From positions 108,578,158 to 108,642,157 of the forward strand of contig NC_089595.1 in NCBI RefSeq assembly GCF_019320115.1: a stretch of DNA of 64,000 bases, written 5' to 3'. Shown here one piece after another: positions 22,563-34,235 of this stretch. The first letter of the stretch is position 1, and each line of letters begins with the position of its first letter. The notes beneath the pieces are model-generated. The model was not told where the DNA came from. It made no database searches and saw only the letters and a list, made by a program, of their open reading frames with translations. The DNA is from Miscanthus floridulus. Its lineage: Eukaryota; Streptophyta; Magnoliopsida; Poales; Poaceae. The translations under genes were made by a program, and so were the position numbers.

Positions 22563-24519
22563 TCAGAAGATGTGAACAATGTCATAAGCAAATCTGTCTC
22601 TCGTCAAGGATGAACTCCAGCAGAAAAGGACCAACAATGAAACAGTTGAATATAGACAGGAACGATGCATAAACATGTTTAGTGATTAGGAAAATAAACT
22701 GCTTTGCTGGTTCAGGGATTGGTTTGTATGATTGTCTAAAATATTGAATTTTCATTTATATTCCACCTTGACAAATTTAATGGCAGCAGTAAACAGAAAT
22801 CTGAAATATTCGTTGGTAGGCTTTCAGTCACTAGATAATAGCAGTATGTTACCCAATATGCAACCAGTAGAGTTTGAATATGTTGGTTTACCATCCCAGC
22901 TGTATGCAATATTCAGCCTATATCTATATAAGCACATGAAGAACAGAAATAGAGTATGGACAAGACTGTTTATAAATTATCAAAGAAAAAGGATACGTCC
23001 AGAACAGCACAAATGACTGCAAAGGAAATTGCACTGTATTAGGACATCATTAAACAACATGATAAGCAACAGAATATGACATGGCAGTAAACGAGGCTTA
23101 CCATAAGACCACCAAAAACTCCTTCAATTGAAATCCTGGTCCAACTATCGAAGTATGTCTGGACTGAAAACTTTGACTTCGCTAAGAGCCCAATAGATGC
23201 AACCATCATTATCAGAAAGTAGAAGACAAATCCCGTCAAGCCTGTGAATCCCCAGATTCCAGCAACAACTCCACCAATGATTGACAAGAATGTTCGACTG
23301 TAACATGAAAATACCTCAGGTTTAGGATAAACCACCATAGTTAAAATAGCAAACCAGTCAGGTATATTCAACATATGAGGTCCTAATGATACATAATAAG
23401 GGGAAGTTGAGGGGTATGTCATCACACAAAAAATAATATCTTCATGAGTTTTACATTGTGCCTTAAACCTGTTTATAAGGAATACTATGAACATGTTCAG
23501 TTGATCCTATTATACTCATTAAAGTGTGAATATTCTCTGCAAAGCATGCTAAAGAATAAAAACCCTTTATGGCCAAGCGCAACACTAAAACCACAAAACC
23601 CTTTGAACACTGAAAGTGCCTAGCGGTTCTAAGGGGTAGTTCTCACCTCTCAACAGAATTAAAAATTCATATCAGATAACTGCTCAGTGCTCATGGATAA
23701 CAGCATGAACTTCACTATTCATCAAGCATCATGGAATTCAATCCCTAGTTCTTAGGCCTAGCATTGTAATAGCATGGAGAACAAAGCAGATCCAGATAAT
23801 TCAACATAGAAAGGAGCAACTAACCGATCACAAAACAGTTAATATTTATTAAATCTCTCAAAAGTGACCTCCACAACTTGTAGGAAAAAATATTTCAAGT
23901 ATCAACTCGCAACTCTAGCGAATCTAAGGGGTAGTTGTCACTTCTTAACAGAATACAAAAGTCTTAGCAGATAATTTCTCAGTTCTCATGGATAACAGTA
24001 CGAACTTCACTATTCGTCAAGCATTGCAGAATTTAATCCCTAGTCCCTAGGCCTAGCAATGTAATAGCACGAAGAGCAAATTAGATCCAGTTAATTATAA
24101 GTAGCAGATTCAACTAGGCATCTAAGGAGCAATTCACCTATAACAAAATTTACTAAATCCCTCAGCAACTTGACATCAAATTTGTAGGAAAAGATATTTC
24201 AATTTATGAACTCACAACTCCCTTCTTCCTCTGATCAGCATTTAAACAATCTATAGTCTGACCTTTACCAGCAAAACTCCCCAGTATACGGGGGACGTAA
24301 GTTACCCCGTGGTTAGGCTACCAGTCCAAGAGATCTCGCTAAATCCAGATCAAACCTAACATTAAACTAAGCGCACCTCCAGATCGGATCGAGAGCATGG
24401 GGAGGGGGCGGAAGGAAGAGAGAGACAGACCTGTAGTAGATGGACTTAACGTTGCTGGTGAGGTTCTCTGCCTGCAGGATCGGGACATCGTCAGTTGAAA
24501 CGCCGCCGGTCGCCGCCAT
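22563..24519 (-). CDS. EMC6: ER membrane protein complex subunit 6
   Basis: EMC6 is a small subunit of the EMC insertase, which places tail-anchored and multi-pass proteins into the ER membrane. Coding exons: 24,431-24,519; 23,102-23,297; 22,997-23,016; 22,563-22,593, all with GT-AG borders on the minus strand. Together they make 336 nt, 111 residues, the family size (human is 110). Visible blocks are ENLTSNVKSIYYSRTFLSII, GIWGFTGLTGFVFYFLIMMV, a charged loop with YFDSW, and the end SFVLFWTFAYDIVHIF. Three hydrophobic helices fit the known topology. Exon 3 is only 20 nt but is required to keep the frame and supplies SFVLFW. Start chosen at MAATGG because the longer upstream frame reads as GC-rich leader. 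Confidence 0.93.
23620..24210. repeat. Diverged ~295-bp tandem duplication in EMC6 intron 1
   Basis: Corresponding phrases occur in the same order about 295 bp apart: TCTAAGGGGTAGTT (23,628 and 23,923), CTCATGGATAACAG (near 23,690 and 23,985), CCCTAGT..TAGGCCTAGCA (near 23,742 and 24,040). Roughly one position in five differs by eye. Confidence 0.75.
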
Positions 24520-25117
24520 CGCCTTGACAGCTTCGTGGGAGATTCGGATGCAGAGGCTGGGGCGGAACCGCGGAAGGAACAGAGAGGCGGCGCTCGTCGG
24601 CGGCAAGAAGGCAGGACGTCTCCGGCGCGGGGCGGCGCTCGGCGACGGGGCGGCGGACGGAGGGAGAGGAGCGAGCGACGCGGACAGCTAGGGCTTGCGC
24701 CGATGCCGCGCCTCAGCCAGGTGCTAGACTGCTAGCGAGGGGGAAAAAACGAGTGAAGGTCATGCCGCCTCAGCCACGCAGACAGCTTTTTTTAATTAGA
24801 TCTTTAATTGTTATTTTGTTTTATTTTAAATTTCTGCTTAGCCAAAAATAAAGAACGAGATGTCTTTTAGGCTGTGCATAGGTTATAGATAAGTTATTAG
24901 AAGGTAAAAAGATATAGACAACGATTTTTATTCAAATGACTTTTTAAATGATAATTAGAACAACTACAATATTGGCTTAGCATAATATTAATTTAATAGA
25001 AGGAAGAGAAAATCTATCTCTTAGATCCAGAACTAGATTTTTACACGCATTTTAAAATTATGTGACAGTATCAATAGTTAATGCCATTTGAAAATTTTTC
25101 TTAAAACTAGTATCCAA
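24520..25117. other. EMC6 5' flank and AT-rich spacer
   Basis: GC-rich to about 24,780, probably the EMC6 leader and promoter, then AT-rich. No second gene is supported. Confidence 0.45.
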
Positions 25118-25248
25118 CCTGTTCGTTTCGGCTGAATTGGCTTAAATCATGACTGAAAGTACTGCTGACTGGTTTGGTGTGAGAGAAAAATACTGTTCAA
25201 GCCATGAATTATAAGCAAGATACGAGCAATTCAGCTGAAACGAACAGG
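25118..25248. mobile_element. hAT-type MITE with 22-bp perfect inverted repeats
   Basis: CCTGTTCGTTTCGGCTGAAT (22-bp end at 25,118-25,139) is exactly mirrored at 25,227-25,248. Length is 131 bp and there is no coding content. A common grass MITE type with these ends belongs to hAT; no clear 8-bp target duplication remains here. Confidence 0.8.
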
Positions 25249-25310
25249 GTGAACTACTCCGTACCTTATACTATAGTGGGTGAACTACTCCGTACCTTAT
25301 ACTATAGTGG
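25249..25310. repeat. 31-bp perfect tandem duplication
   Basis: Two identical 31-bp copies abut the right end of the MITE (25,249-25,279 and 25,280-25,310), opening GTGAACTACTCCGTACC. Confidence 0.95.
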
Positions 25311-25662
25311 GCGCCCATAGAAATGTTCACGTTTGGTTGTCTCCACTTTCTCCGCATTTATCTTATGAGAACACCAAAACAGTTCCAAACAAAGCCTATG
25401 AAAGACTGATGAGTTAAAATTTTATGTCTTTTGATTGAAGGATGTTTAGTAGAAAATGTTTTTATTTAGCGGTATTTCCTCTATCTATAATTATAATTAT
25501 ATTAACTTTAGATCCGTTCTAAGTCAGACATCTATATATTTTTAAAAACTATTAAGTACTTCATCCGTCCAGTAAGTCATAGTCAGAAAACAGGGCTTTC
25601 TAAATTATTTTTTAACTTTTCACTTATTTTACATTATATTTTTATAATTATAAATTTATAAA

Positions 25663-25778
25663 GGGGCAGATCCAGTACCGGAGGCTCCCATACGAGTAGG
25701 GTCTGGGAAAGGAAAAACCGAGGCAAGCCTTCTCCCGCAAAATCTACGGAGAGGCTGCTTCGAACCCGTGACCTGATG
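25663..25778 (-). mobile_element. Au-type SINE, 5'-truncated, with 19-bp target duplication
   Basis: Read on the minus strand, GGGTTCGAAGCAGCCTCTCC is a tRNA B-box followed by the Au SINE body (near AGACCCTACTCGTATGGGAG), ending in GCCCCTTT. The A-box part is missing. A perfect 19-bp AT-rich direct repeat (25,644-25,662 and 25,779-25,797) flanks it. The lack of poly(A) and the short terminal T-run are typical of Au SINEs. The full element is about 180 bp; this one is 116. Confidence 0.85.
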
Positions 25779-25797
25779 ATAATTATAAATTTATAAA

Positions 25798-26996
25798 TTG
25801 GATATTATATTCGACTAAATTTTAATAGTATCAATTACTAGTAATTCTAACTTTTTTTAGGGAGATGAACACTCATTTTCGCCTTCGGGAGGCTCCACCT
25901 CCAGGGGCGGATATGGGCCTTGGGCCACTAGGGCCACGGCCCCTAGGCGTGGGCCAAAATATTTCGTATAGCATATGTAAATGTTTAGCCCAATTCGAAG
26001 TGGCCCTAGGTGTAGGGCCAAATTCTACCGACCCAGGCACAGAGACGAGAGAGGGATCCCGAGTTACTCCACAAGTCCGTCTGCGCTACTGCGATCGCGT
26101 CTTCGCGTCTGATGCCGCGCTGCAATCTCTGACTCCGCCGCTCCGCGCCTCTGCCCGCCTCTCGTCAACCAAGCAGGCAGCAGCCATCCGTCGGCCAACA
26201 ACTTGACCCCTGCCGGCTGTCACTAGATTAGCACCTGTCCGTCGGAGGCGCGTTGGGGCTGGGCTGTTGCCCGCCTGGGTGCCTGGCTGCAAGCCGCAGG
26301 GTGCAGGTCAAAGTCGGACTAGTCACCAGAGCTGCATGACAGCATGATCGTGTTTGTGGTGGCCAGTGCGCCAGGCCCGCCAGCCGCACGAGCGCGAGTG
26401 CAGGCTACTCATCTGACAGTCTGATTTCTGAGCCATGGTAAATTCCGGTTCTCATAACCCATTCTTCGGTCCTCTTCTCCCGATCTAAAACTTGCCTGGA
26501 TGATTTTTTTTCTCAAATACGCACGAGTGTGCATATCATTGTATTAGAAGAAAGAGTTTATAAAACAAGAGTTTCGCTCCTAGACGTTAGTTTTTGTGTA
26601 CGCTACATCATGAAAGACAACGTTCCTAATCCATGGCTATCTTGACAACGTCCTAGCCCTGCGCCAACGCACGTAGCCCGCGTGCTTCGACCTGAAACTT
26701 CCATGAATGACTAATTGATTAATCGATTCTTGTAGAGCTGCACAATGAAGACATTAAAATCCTTTTTCTCTCTCTTGCTCCTACGCCAACCCATCATTAG
26801 TTAAGTTTTTCTAATTATTTTTATGTTTCCATCAATTATGTTCTGGATTTAAGCATGGGATAGAGATATATCATCTAAACTTATGAGTTTATGAGCTATG
26901 TTTGTTATCTATCAATATTAGATCCCGTGTGGATGGTATTTTGACCTGGCAGCCATAGTGCACATGCTTTTCTAGTCACTGTCCACCCCTGCTAAA
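25798..26996. other. No gene; possible degenerate hAT-like element
   Basis: CAGGGGCGGA at 25,902 and TCCACCCCTG at 26,982-26,991 are near-complementary ends of the hAT type. The flanking 8-mers do not match and the interior has no transposase. Open frames near 26,050-26,290 are GC-driven and unrecognised. Confidence 0.3.
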
Positions 26997-27064
26997 AGTG
27001 TCCCCACTAGGATTTTTTAGGCCCCCTCACAGTGTCCCCACTAGGATTTTTTAGGCCCCCTCAC
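26997..27064. repeat. 34-bp perfect tandem duplication
   Basis: Identical copies at 26,997-27,030 and 27,031-27,064, opening AGTGTCCCCACTAGG. Confidence 0.95.
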
Positions 27065-28023
27065 TGAGGGCTTTCCAAACTCTTGATTAATATTTCTTGT
27101 AGAAATATAATTTTTCATTTTAGAAAGGTACTATAATAACAATGCTCAAGCTTATCATGTATTCGAAATAAAGGATGGATGCATGTCTATCCCACATAAA
27201 AACGAGAACATGCAAAAACACATAAAAAACACCTCGTCCTGTTTCGCATCCCCTTTTTACATTTTCTTTTTTGCAAATACAAAAACGTGCGAGATAAACA
27301 TAGAAAACGAAGCGGGATTTATTTAGTCCGTTTTTTTCGCTAATGCCAATCCTCTTGCCTAGATAGTGACCCCCAGCAACCCCCTTTGCGTTGCCTGATC
27401 GCTAGAGAATCATGTTCAAGATCAATTGATGTAATTCTCTCTGCCTTGGTTTTTTTGGAGGACGAATCTTCTCCTGTTCTGGCAAACCGTTGTTGTCCAG
27501 CGAGCAAACTCGTATGCTTCGGTGGTCCTCTCGGTCCCTAGTAGCTCTTTTGCCACGAAAATTGGCCCCGATCCTGCGCTGGTTTTGCATCATGGATGTG
27601 GTGGAAGAAGTCTCTCTTGTGTGGGCATCCTCAAAGGACCTCTGATTGATTCATTGCGTGTGCTGGTGCGGCGTGGTGCCTTGTGATCATGCGTGCCGTG
27701 GTCCAAACCCGATGATCGTCATGCGGTAATGCGTGTAGAAATCCTTGATCGTAATCGAAGGCACGAGGTTGTGAGCTGTGACATGTACTGTGTATGTTGT
27801 GCAGTGTGCACAAATAAAATGGGTCCAGGCCTCCAGGACCACATGTACTCTTTCAAAAAAAAAAAGTTTCGGGCTGGGGTACGGTCATCCAGATTAAATT
27901 TTACTATAACGTGAAGGAAGAACTGTGAAGGTATATAAACTCTCTTTTATATTTTAGTTTTGTCATCGAACTTTTGAAAGAAGTGTGAAGGGCGCGATGC
28001 CCAGGGACAAGCAAAGACCCGAC
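27065..28023. other. No confident gene
   Basis: An A-run at 27,856-27,866 follows a GC-moderate 500-bp stretch, possibly the tail of another retroposon. I found no matching direct repeats. The sequence directly left of the CACTA element begins here. Confidence 0.4.
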
Positions 28024-28026
28024 ACC

Positions 28027-28262
28027 CACTGGTAGAGAACTAAGCTTTACTCCCGGTGGGGAACCCCTCCAGTCCCGATTCCCCATCTGGGAGCAAGCAT
28101 CAGGGACTAAAGGAGGGTCCTTTAATCCCGGGTCAGGAACCGGGACTAAAGGTGACCTTTAGTCCCGGTGGATAACACCAACCGGGACTAAAGATGCCTC
28201 CTGACGTGCCACGATGGCCGGCACCTTTAGTCCCGGTTGGTAATACGAACCGGGACTAAAGG
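28027..28262. repeat. Left subterminal repeat region of the CACTA element
   Basis: CTTTAGTCCCGG and its inverse CCGGGACTAAAG recur in pairs with short loops (for example 28,147-28,196 and 28,221-28,262), after one CTTTACTCCCGG variant at 28,045. Confidence 0.9.
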
Positions 28263-28420
28263 TTTTTTTTCTTTTTTCTTTTCTTTTCATTTTTTTGTTT
28301 TCTTTTCAAAATAGGTTTTCGAAGTCGTATTGTACGCTGCTAATTATACATTTATACGCGCATATAGTATGTTTCGGTTCAAGCACAATGAACGTATTAA
28401 ATCACACAATTCAAGCATAG

Positions 28421-28422
<2 letters not shown>

Positions 28423-28470
<48 letters not shown>
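28423..28470. repeat. (AT)n microsatellite
   Basis: About 48 bp of unbroken AT dinucleotide, inside the CACTA element. Confidence 0.95.
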
Positions 28471-28473
<3 letters not shown>

Positions 28474-28589
28474 TCATATATATATATTTACATGCATGCA
28501 TATGTGTATTTTACATTATATTATTTCATGTGCATATATTACAAAAGATTGCATTACAGTTGTTGTGACATAACAAGTTTCCTCTTATC

Positions 28590-31500
28590 CTCTAGCTTGG
28601 CTTCAATGGCAGTGTTGGGTCGAAGTAGAACTCGCCCTTGGAATCGATGACCTGCTCATTAAAAAATCCGGCTATAGACTCTTGAATTGCTTTGATTTGG
28701 TCTTGCCGTATGACCTTTTCCTCCAACCATCGAGTCTACAGGTTTGAATTAAAGGAAAATAAATTAATATATGTACATATATATATATAAAGACATAGTA
28801 ACACAATCAATAATAATAATTAAATGAATATATAGTGTATTTTTAACGTACTTTGAGTCTCTCTGTAGGAGTTCTTTAGGAGAGCACCTTGATAAACTTG
28901 CAAACATAGTAACCACAGTAGTTGTTCCCCTGTTCCTGCCTTAGACACCACTTTACGAGAAAAAGATTTGTCATCCAATCTGGTGATCCGGTGAAAGCTA
29001 TATGTTTAATTAATAAAGATGATGCGATTCAGGGGACTTACTTTCAAAGGGATTACATTCAGTGGCGCTTTGCATTTTTCCATGTGTTGCTTCTCAATAA
29101 AGGTTTTCCAAACACTGCCCAATAAAAAATTTGCCACGTCATCAGATATAGTTAATCATCATGTTTGTGTGTATATATAGTTGCTAGAGATCCCGAAATT
29201 ACCTCTGGATAATATATATCATATCTTGGTAGTCTTGTGGTTTTCTCATCGAGTCATAGATTATCAAGTGACTTTTTACCAGATCGATGTCCATCAATAT
29301 CCAGTGATTGCTGCATGTGTTTATATGATATAACGCATAACACTCATTAATTAACTAGAATCAACATATGAGCCATTAAGGATATGATCGACATGATTAA
29401 CACTCACTTGAAGTTATAGAGAAAGAGTATATCCTTCTTGTGGCGTTGGTTCACTAAGAAGTTCATGAGATTACTCTCTGACTCAGACTTCCAATTAGTC
29501 TTTGGAGTAATTGGGTCTTTGAATACTATATGGGGATCAACAAAACCAATTTCATTGCAGCCTTCCTTTCTGAGCTCTGTCATTGTAAATCTGCATATAT
29601 ATAGTACTTGTTAGGATAATTTATATGCATATACACACATATGATGAGTTTAATAATAGATCGAAAGAATTATTACTTACAGGCAATAGCAGCTAATGAT
29701 AACTTTGTCCAGAGAGGTCAGGTGGCATAGTTGATGAAATTCTGCAAAGTCAACATACATAACATCATCGCCATGGAACCAATGTTCGTCTCTAATTCTG
29801 ACACCAACGCAGAAGTCTCCACTGGTAGACGCCTGCATGTACCACTTGTTTAGCAGGTACATTTGCGTCCCCAGATTAGATAAGGCTTGAGGGTTGTATA
29901 GACTCTGGCCTAGTACAAATTTTTTCTTCCAAATATCAACCTCCGCCGCACTCTCAATGTTTCCATCACCAAACATCTAGTAAAGGTCGAGACCAGTCTC
30001 ATCAAGAAATTCACCAAGGTGATCCAAATCGACATCCGGAGGTATGTTTGCCTGATGCATTAATCCTAAATTCGAACCATATTCATTACCAACAACTAGC
30101 GGGGGGATTGATTGGTGCGCTTGTTGTCTGAGTTGGGCAATGCCTTTCCCTGCCCGCTTCTTTTTCTGTGCCGCCTCAATTGACTTGGTGAGAGTGCGGT
30201 CATAGTCTGATAACGTTGATTTGGACGGCTTACGAGATTCCCGCTGTTGTTGCTGGTAAGAAGTCACCTTTTTTCTTAGAATATCTGGAGCTACGAAGAA
30301 GTACGGTTTCTCCGGGTTTCTCCTTGCTTCTTGATTCATTTTAAGTTTGTCATAGAATCTAGACATGTCTTTTTTATATGCATCAGTTCCTTCTTCCTTC
30401 TCTTCATATATTATTTTGAGAATAGCCTTTGGTTTCACGGTGGCTTTCTTTGCAGGCGGGGACTGGTTCTTCGTTTGAGGGGCTGGCCTCTTGCTAGGCT
30501 TCTTGGTAGGCGGGGGTGGGGGAGGCGTTGGAGACCTCCTTGGAGGTGTTGGCAGCGACGTTGGAGACCTCCTTGGAGGTGGCGGCTGCGGCGTTGGAGA
30601 CCTCCTTGGAGATGGTGTAGATGCAGCCTCGTCTTCCAACATAATGTCATCGTACAGAGCACTATGATGATCTGGCGATTGAACAATTGGATTTAGGTTG
30701 GGGGAGGATCTGCTACAAAAAAAAAAGGAATGACATATTATTATGAGCAGATTGTTAATTATTTAAGCCAATACAAATTAATGATGTAGTGTTTTCATCC
30801 GCACGTACCTATGGTGAGGTAGTTCAGGAGGAGGTGGAGCCGACATCCCTGGAATGACGATGTAGCGCTTGCGCCATAGAATGAATGTCTTCTCCGCTTC
30901 TCCTAGAGTCTTCTCGCCATCACCTCCAGGAATGTCAAGAGGCAAATCACTAAAACCTTTTTCAGCTTTATCTACCGAGATGGTAGCATATCCTTCTTGG
31001 ATTATATTCTCATGAATCCTTGGTGTCTTGGTTCGGTCGATAGGATTAACAAGACCGATAGCCACCTTGATTGTAGAATTCTCCTTCGGAATGTGTAGCT
31101 CACACGTTGTACAAGGTTCAGTGACGTCATCCACAGGGAAGCGCAGTCCTGTGTCCCCTTGATTTGGTATCTCCGTGGAAGCGCAACTGCTTTTCAACTG
31201 AACAGATTGGCTAATGTTGATTCCTGGCTCTGATGCCTGCTTACTTGCACTCACTGCTATTTGCACTTGCCTTCTGATTTCCTCCTGCATTCTCGCTTCA
31301 AGGTTTTTTTCCCGCTCCTGTGCTTCACGCACCGCTTCCTCTAATCTCTGGAGCCGCTGTGCCTCTTCTTCCTTCTTTCTCTGGCGACTTCTGTAAGAAG
31401 GTCTGTCCTGAGGGAATCCATGCTCCCACGAGACACTTCCTTTGCCTCTAGTTCGGCCACCATGTTCAATAGTCCCGATGGCGTATGTCAGCTCATCCTT

Positions 31501-32573
31501 CTCTCTGTTGGGCCTGAACGCACCACTAGCAGTAGCTCTCTGAGCATAAAACAATCTTTCTGCTGCTTCTTGTAGTCTTGCGCCATAAACGCACTTCCTT
31601 GTCTCCTGGTCTAGTGTTCCCCCATGACCGAAAAACCAATTCTTTGTACATTCTCCCCACTCGAGTGATTCTGGTCTGATATCCTTGGCAAGAAGGTCTG
31701 CTTCCATTTTGTTCCACTTCTTAATGGCAGTCGGGTAGCCACCTGATCCCAAGGTATGGTGGTATGTCTTCTGTTGGGCATTACGTTGGTTCTTTATCAC
31801 CCGACTCACACCCTCTTCCGAAGTCTTGTACTATACAAACTCATCCCAATAGGGCCTCTGCTTTGAGATCGGGCCTGGGACAGTAAAATCTGGTGCTATG
31901 TTCTTCTTGACATACGTCGTGTATAGGTGTTTCTTCCAAGTCTGAAACTGGGTGGCCATCTTCTTCATTGCCCAATCCCTAACTCGCTCCTTCAATTCAT
32001 CACCATCTATTATATCATCATAACCATCTGTTTGGAGCGTGAAATGTACCAAGACATCATTCCAAATTAACGCCTTGTCACGATCGGAGACAAAACTGAT
32101 ATGAGGAGCATTGGTCTTCTTCTTCCATTCACGGGTACTAATCGGGAGCTGGTCCCGTACAAGGTAACCACAGTGGTGCACAAATTTCATTTTATTCGGC
32201 CCCCCCGGTTCTCCTGTATCCACGTTGAACTCCGAGATGATGAAGCGGCCCTCCAATGGCTTTTTGGGACCTCGAACATTTTTACTCTTCATTGTAGTTG
32301 TTGATGTCGATCCAGAGGGCTACAAAACATAAACATTATTTTTAATGTCATGAGCACACATAAGACATATGATAATATATATAGCTAATAATAAAAAATA
32401 TATACTTGGCCAATCTGTTGTTGCTCATTTTGTTCAAGAGCTAAGTACTGACTCCCGTCATCTGCATCCTCTTGCACGTTATTTTTAGCACCATCATCGC
32501 CGGCAACTTGAGTGCCAGTGTTGATCAAATTCATCATCAACTCCTCCTCATCCATGTTTCTCGGGTCGGCCAT
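28590..32573 (-). pseudogene. CACTA second gene: Transposase_24 region plus Ulp1-like (C48) protease domain
   Basis: Inferred exons: 32,406-32,573; 30,809-32,319; 29,681-30,709; 29,408-29,590; 29,203-29,310; 29,042-29,114; about 28,852-28,997; 28,590-28,735. Exon 2 has the Ptta/En/Spm transposase region (WKKHLYTTYVKKN, KTYHHTLGSGGYPTAIKKW, NWFFGHGGTLD) and a Glu/Arg-rich coiled coil. Exon 3 opens with a proline-rich stretch (PPPPPRRSP-type). The later exons carry an Ulp1-type protease: NHWILMDIDL with the catalytic His, YDSM, and QEQGNNYCGYYVC with oxyanion Gln and catalytic Cys. Stops TAG at 31,831 and 29,977 and TAA near 28,882, plus an awkward phase between the sixth and seventh exons, show decay. 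En/Spm second proteins bind element ends; C48 domains are recurrent in plant transposons, role unclear. Confidence 0.75.
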
Positions 32574-32639
32574 CTAGCTTCAAAAAACAAAACCAATATA
32601 TAGTACATCAACAGCGCGGTTCGCCCTGGTGTGATTGTT

Positions 32640-33000
32640 TAGCATTAACGATAACGATAATACGAATGTTGATCAACTAGGCCACGAGAAAGGGCGGTGT
32701 GACAAGAGTGGTGGTGCTCCACTCCGCCGTATATATGTCTGTACACATGGGTGAACGAGGGCGGCGGTGCTCCGCCGTATACATAGAAACGCATGGACGA
32801 ACGAGGGCGGCGGTGCTCCGCGACGTATATATACATGCATATGAATACAAATGACGTATATATACGTGTCGGCGCGGTGGCCGGTGTGCTGACGACGACG
32901 ACGTGAGGCGAGCCGGCGTGCTGACGACAACGACGACGTGAGGCGGGCCGGGGCGGTGTCGGTGCGTGATGTTGTGATCCTATGTACCATGTGAACCATG
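32640..33000. repeat. Imperfect GC-rich repeats in the CACTA leader
   Basis: Phrases like GAGGGCGGCGGTGCTCCGCCGTATA recur near 32,702-32,735, 32,757-32,782 and 32,803-32,830 (about 50 bp apart), followed by CGTGCTGACGACGACGACG-type repeats to about 32,945. Likely untranslated leader or intron of the second gene. Confidence 0.6.
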
Positions 33001-33839
33001 TAGTCATTCATCATATGAGAAAATTCTATGTTGATAATGTAAGTATAAGTCATTATGAAATGTAAGTATATGTGTCATTCATCATATTACTTTAGCAACA
33101 TTAATATATTATATCTGTATATTCAAAGTTCACAAATGAAGAAACGTTGAAGTTTTCCTTCATTTGTCTGTAGCCATGCATGCAAGTCCAACCAAAACTG
33201 CTTACATCATCACATGTGATATTTTTTATAAACTAAAAAACGCTTAGTTTACAAACTGGGTATCAAAATTGAGTTCCTATTTGACCATTATATATCCTAC
33301 AACAAATCCTTCAAAAAAAAGACCCTACATGAATATATTTGGATAAAATTTCGTTAACAAACATTGATCTATGAAGATAGAAAAAATTCTTTTATTGAAA
33401 CTGCATCTTGGAATAATGGCATATCATATAGTGATGAATATATGGCGGTTGATTGGCTGGATCATTTTCAGCTTTAGTGACAACGACAATGGTTTCCAAA
33501 TAATATATAGCGTGTTTATTATACAAGCCATGGATTTACATCAATCTAATTAATTTCTAAAGTAATTTCATTGGTGGTCCTTAATTAAACTTGTCATGAG
33601 TTCAGGTCCCAGTGATCTTAAAATGTATTTTAGTACCATAAAATGCAGTTTTTGACACTCTAAACTTGCTAATTTATCCATATAATATTCAAATATTCAA
33701 AACTTGCGTTAAGATATGGTTTTGAGAAGTGAGCTTGACAACTCCATCTTTCTCTCTTTGGCCTCGCTCGCTGCATATATAGAGTTCCAAATATTCATTT
33801 TCAGTTCTTAGATTTTGTGATTCAAAATTTGGAATTTTC
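33001..33839. other. Non-coding spacer inside the CACTA element
   Basis: AT-rich, no open frame of note. Probably intron of the second gene between its promoter near 34,220 and first coding exon at 32,573. Confidence 0.4.
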
Positions 33840-34204
33840 AATCGACCTCGAGCGTTGACATGGCTTCCACCAAAGTTGTAGTTTTCGACGTGATCTATAA
33901 CTCGGCAGTGGAGGGCTCGGGCGAATGTACAAAGAGATCGACGAACATATCACCTCGAGCTCGGCAGTGGAGGGCCTCGGGCGCGGTGGGGCCACGGGCG
34001 CGGTGGAGGGGCCTCGGGCGCGGAGGAGGGCGCGGTGGAGGGCCACGGGTCGCACGGAGGAGGGGCACGGGCGCGCGCAGTGGAGGCCGCACGAGGAAGA
34101 AGAGGGCGGCGCCGGTGTCACAGAAGGCGAACGGACGCGGTGGAGGCGGCGCGAGGAAGAAGAGGGCGGCGGTGTTCGACGAGGAAGAAGACGAGCGGAT
34201 CGAT

Positions 34205-34235
34205 CTGCGCCAGGCGCTGGAGGTTATATATCAGA
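34205..34235 (-). promoter_or_regulatory. Possible promoter of the CACTA second gene
   Basis: On the minus strand TGATATATAACC lies between internal subterminal repeats and a GC-rich leader (33,900-34,200). The arrangement copies the right end of the element, where TTTATATATC (near 40,040) precedes the GRF and transposase genes. Inferred from layout only. Confidence 0.35.

Noticed and set aside
25902..26991. hAT element bounded by CAGGGGCGGA and TCCACCCCTG
   Set aside because: Ends are suggestive, but 8-bp flanks do not match and there is no other support; kept only as a remark.
32645..33053. Overlapping 120- and 126-codon minus-strand frames
   Set aside because: Arg/His-rich translations of GC-rich repeats without start context or domain.
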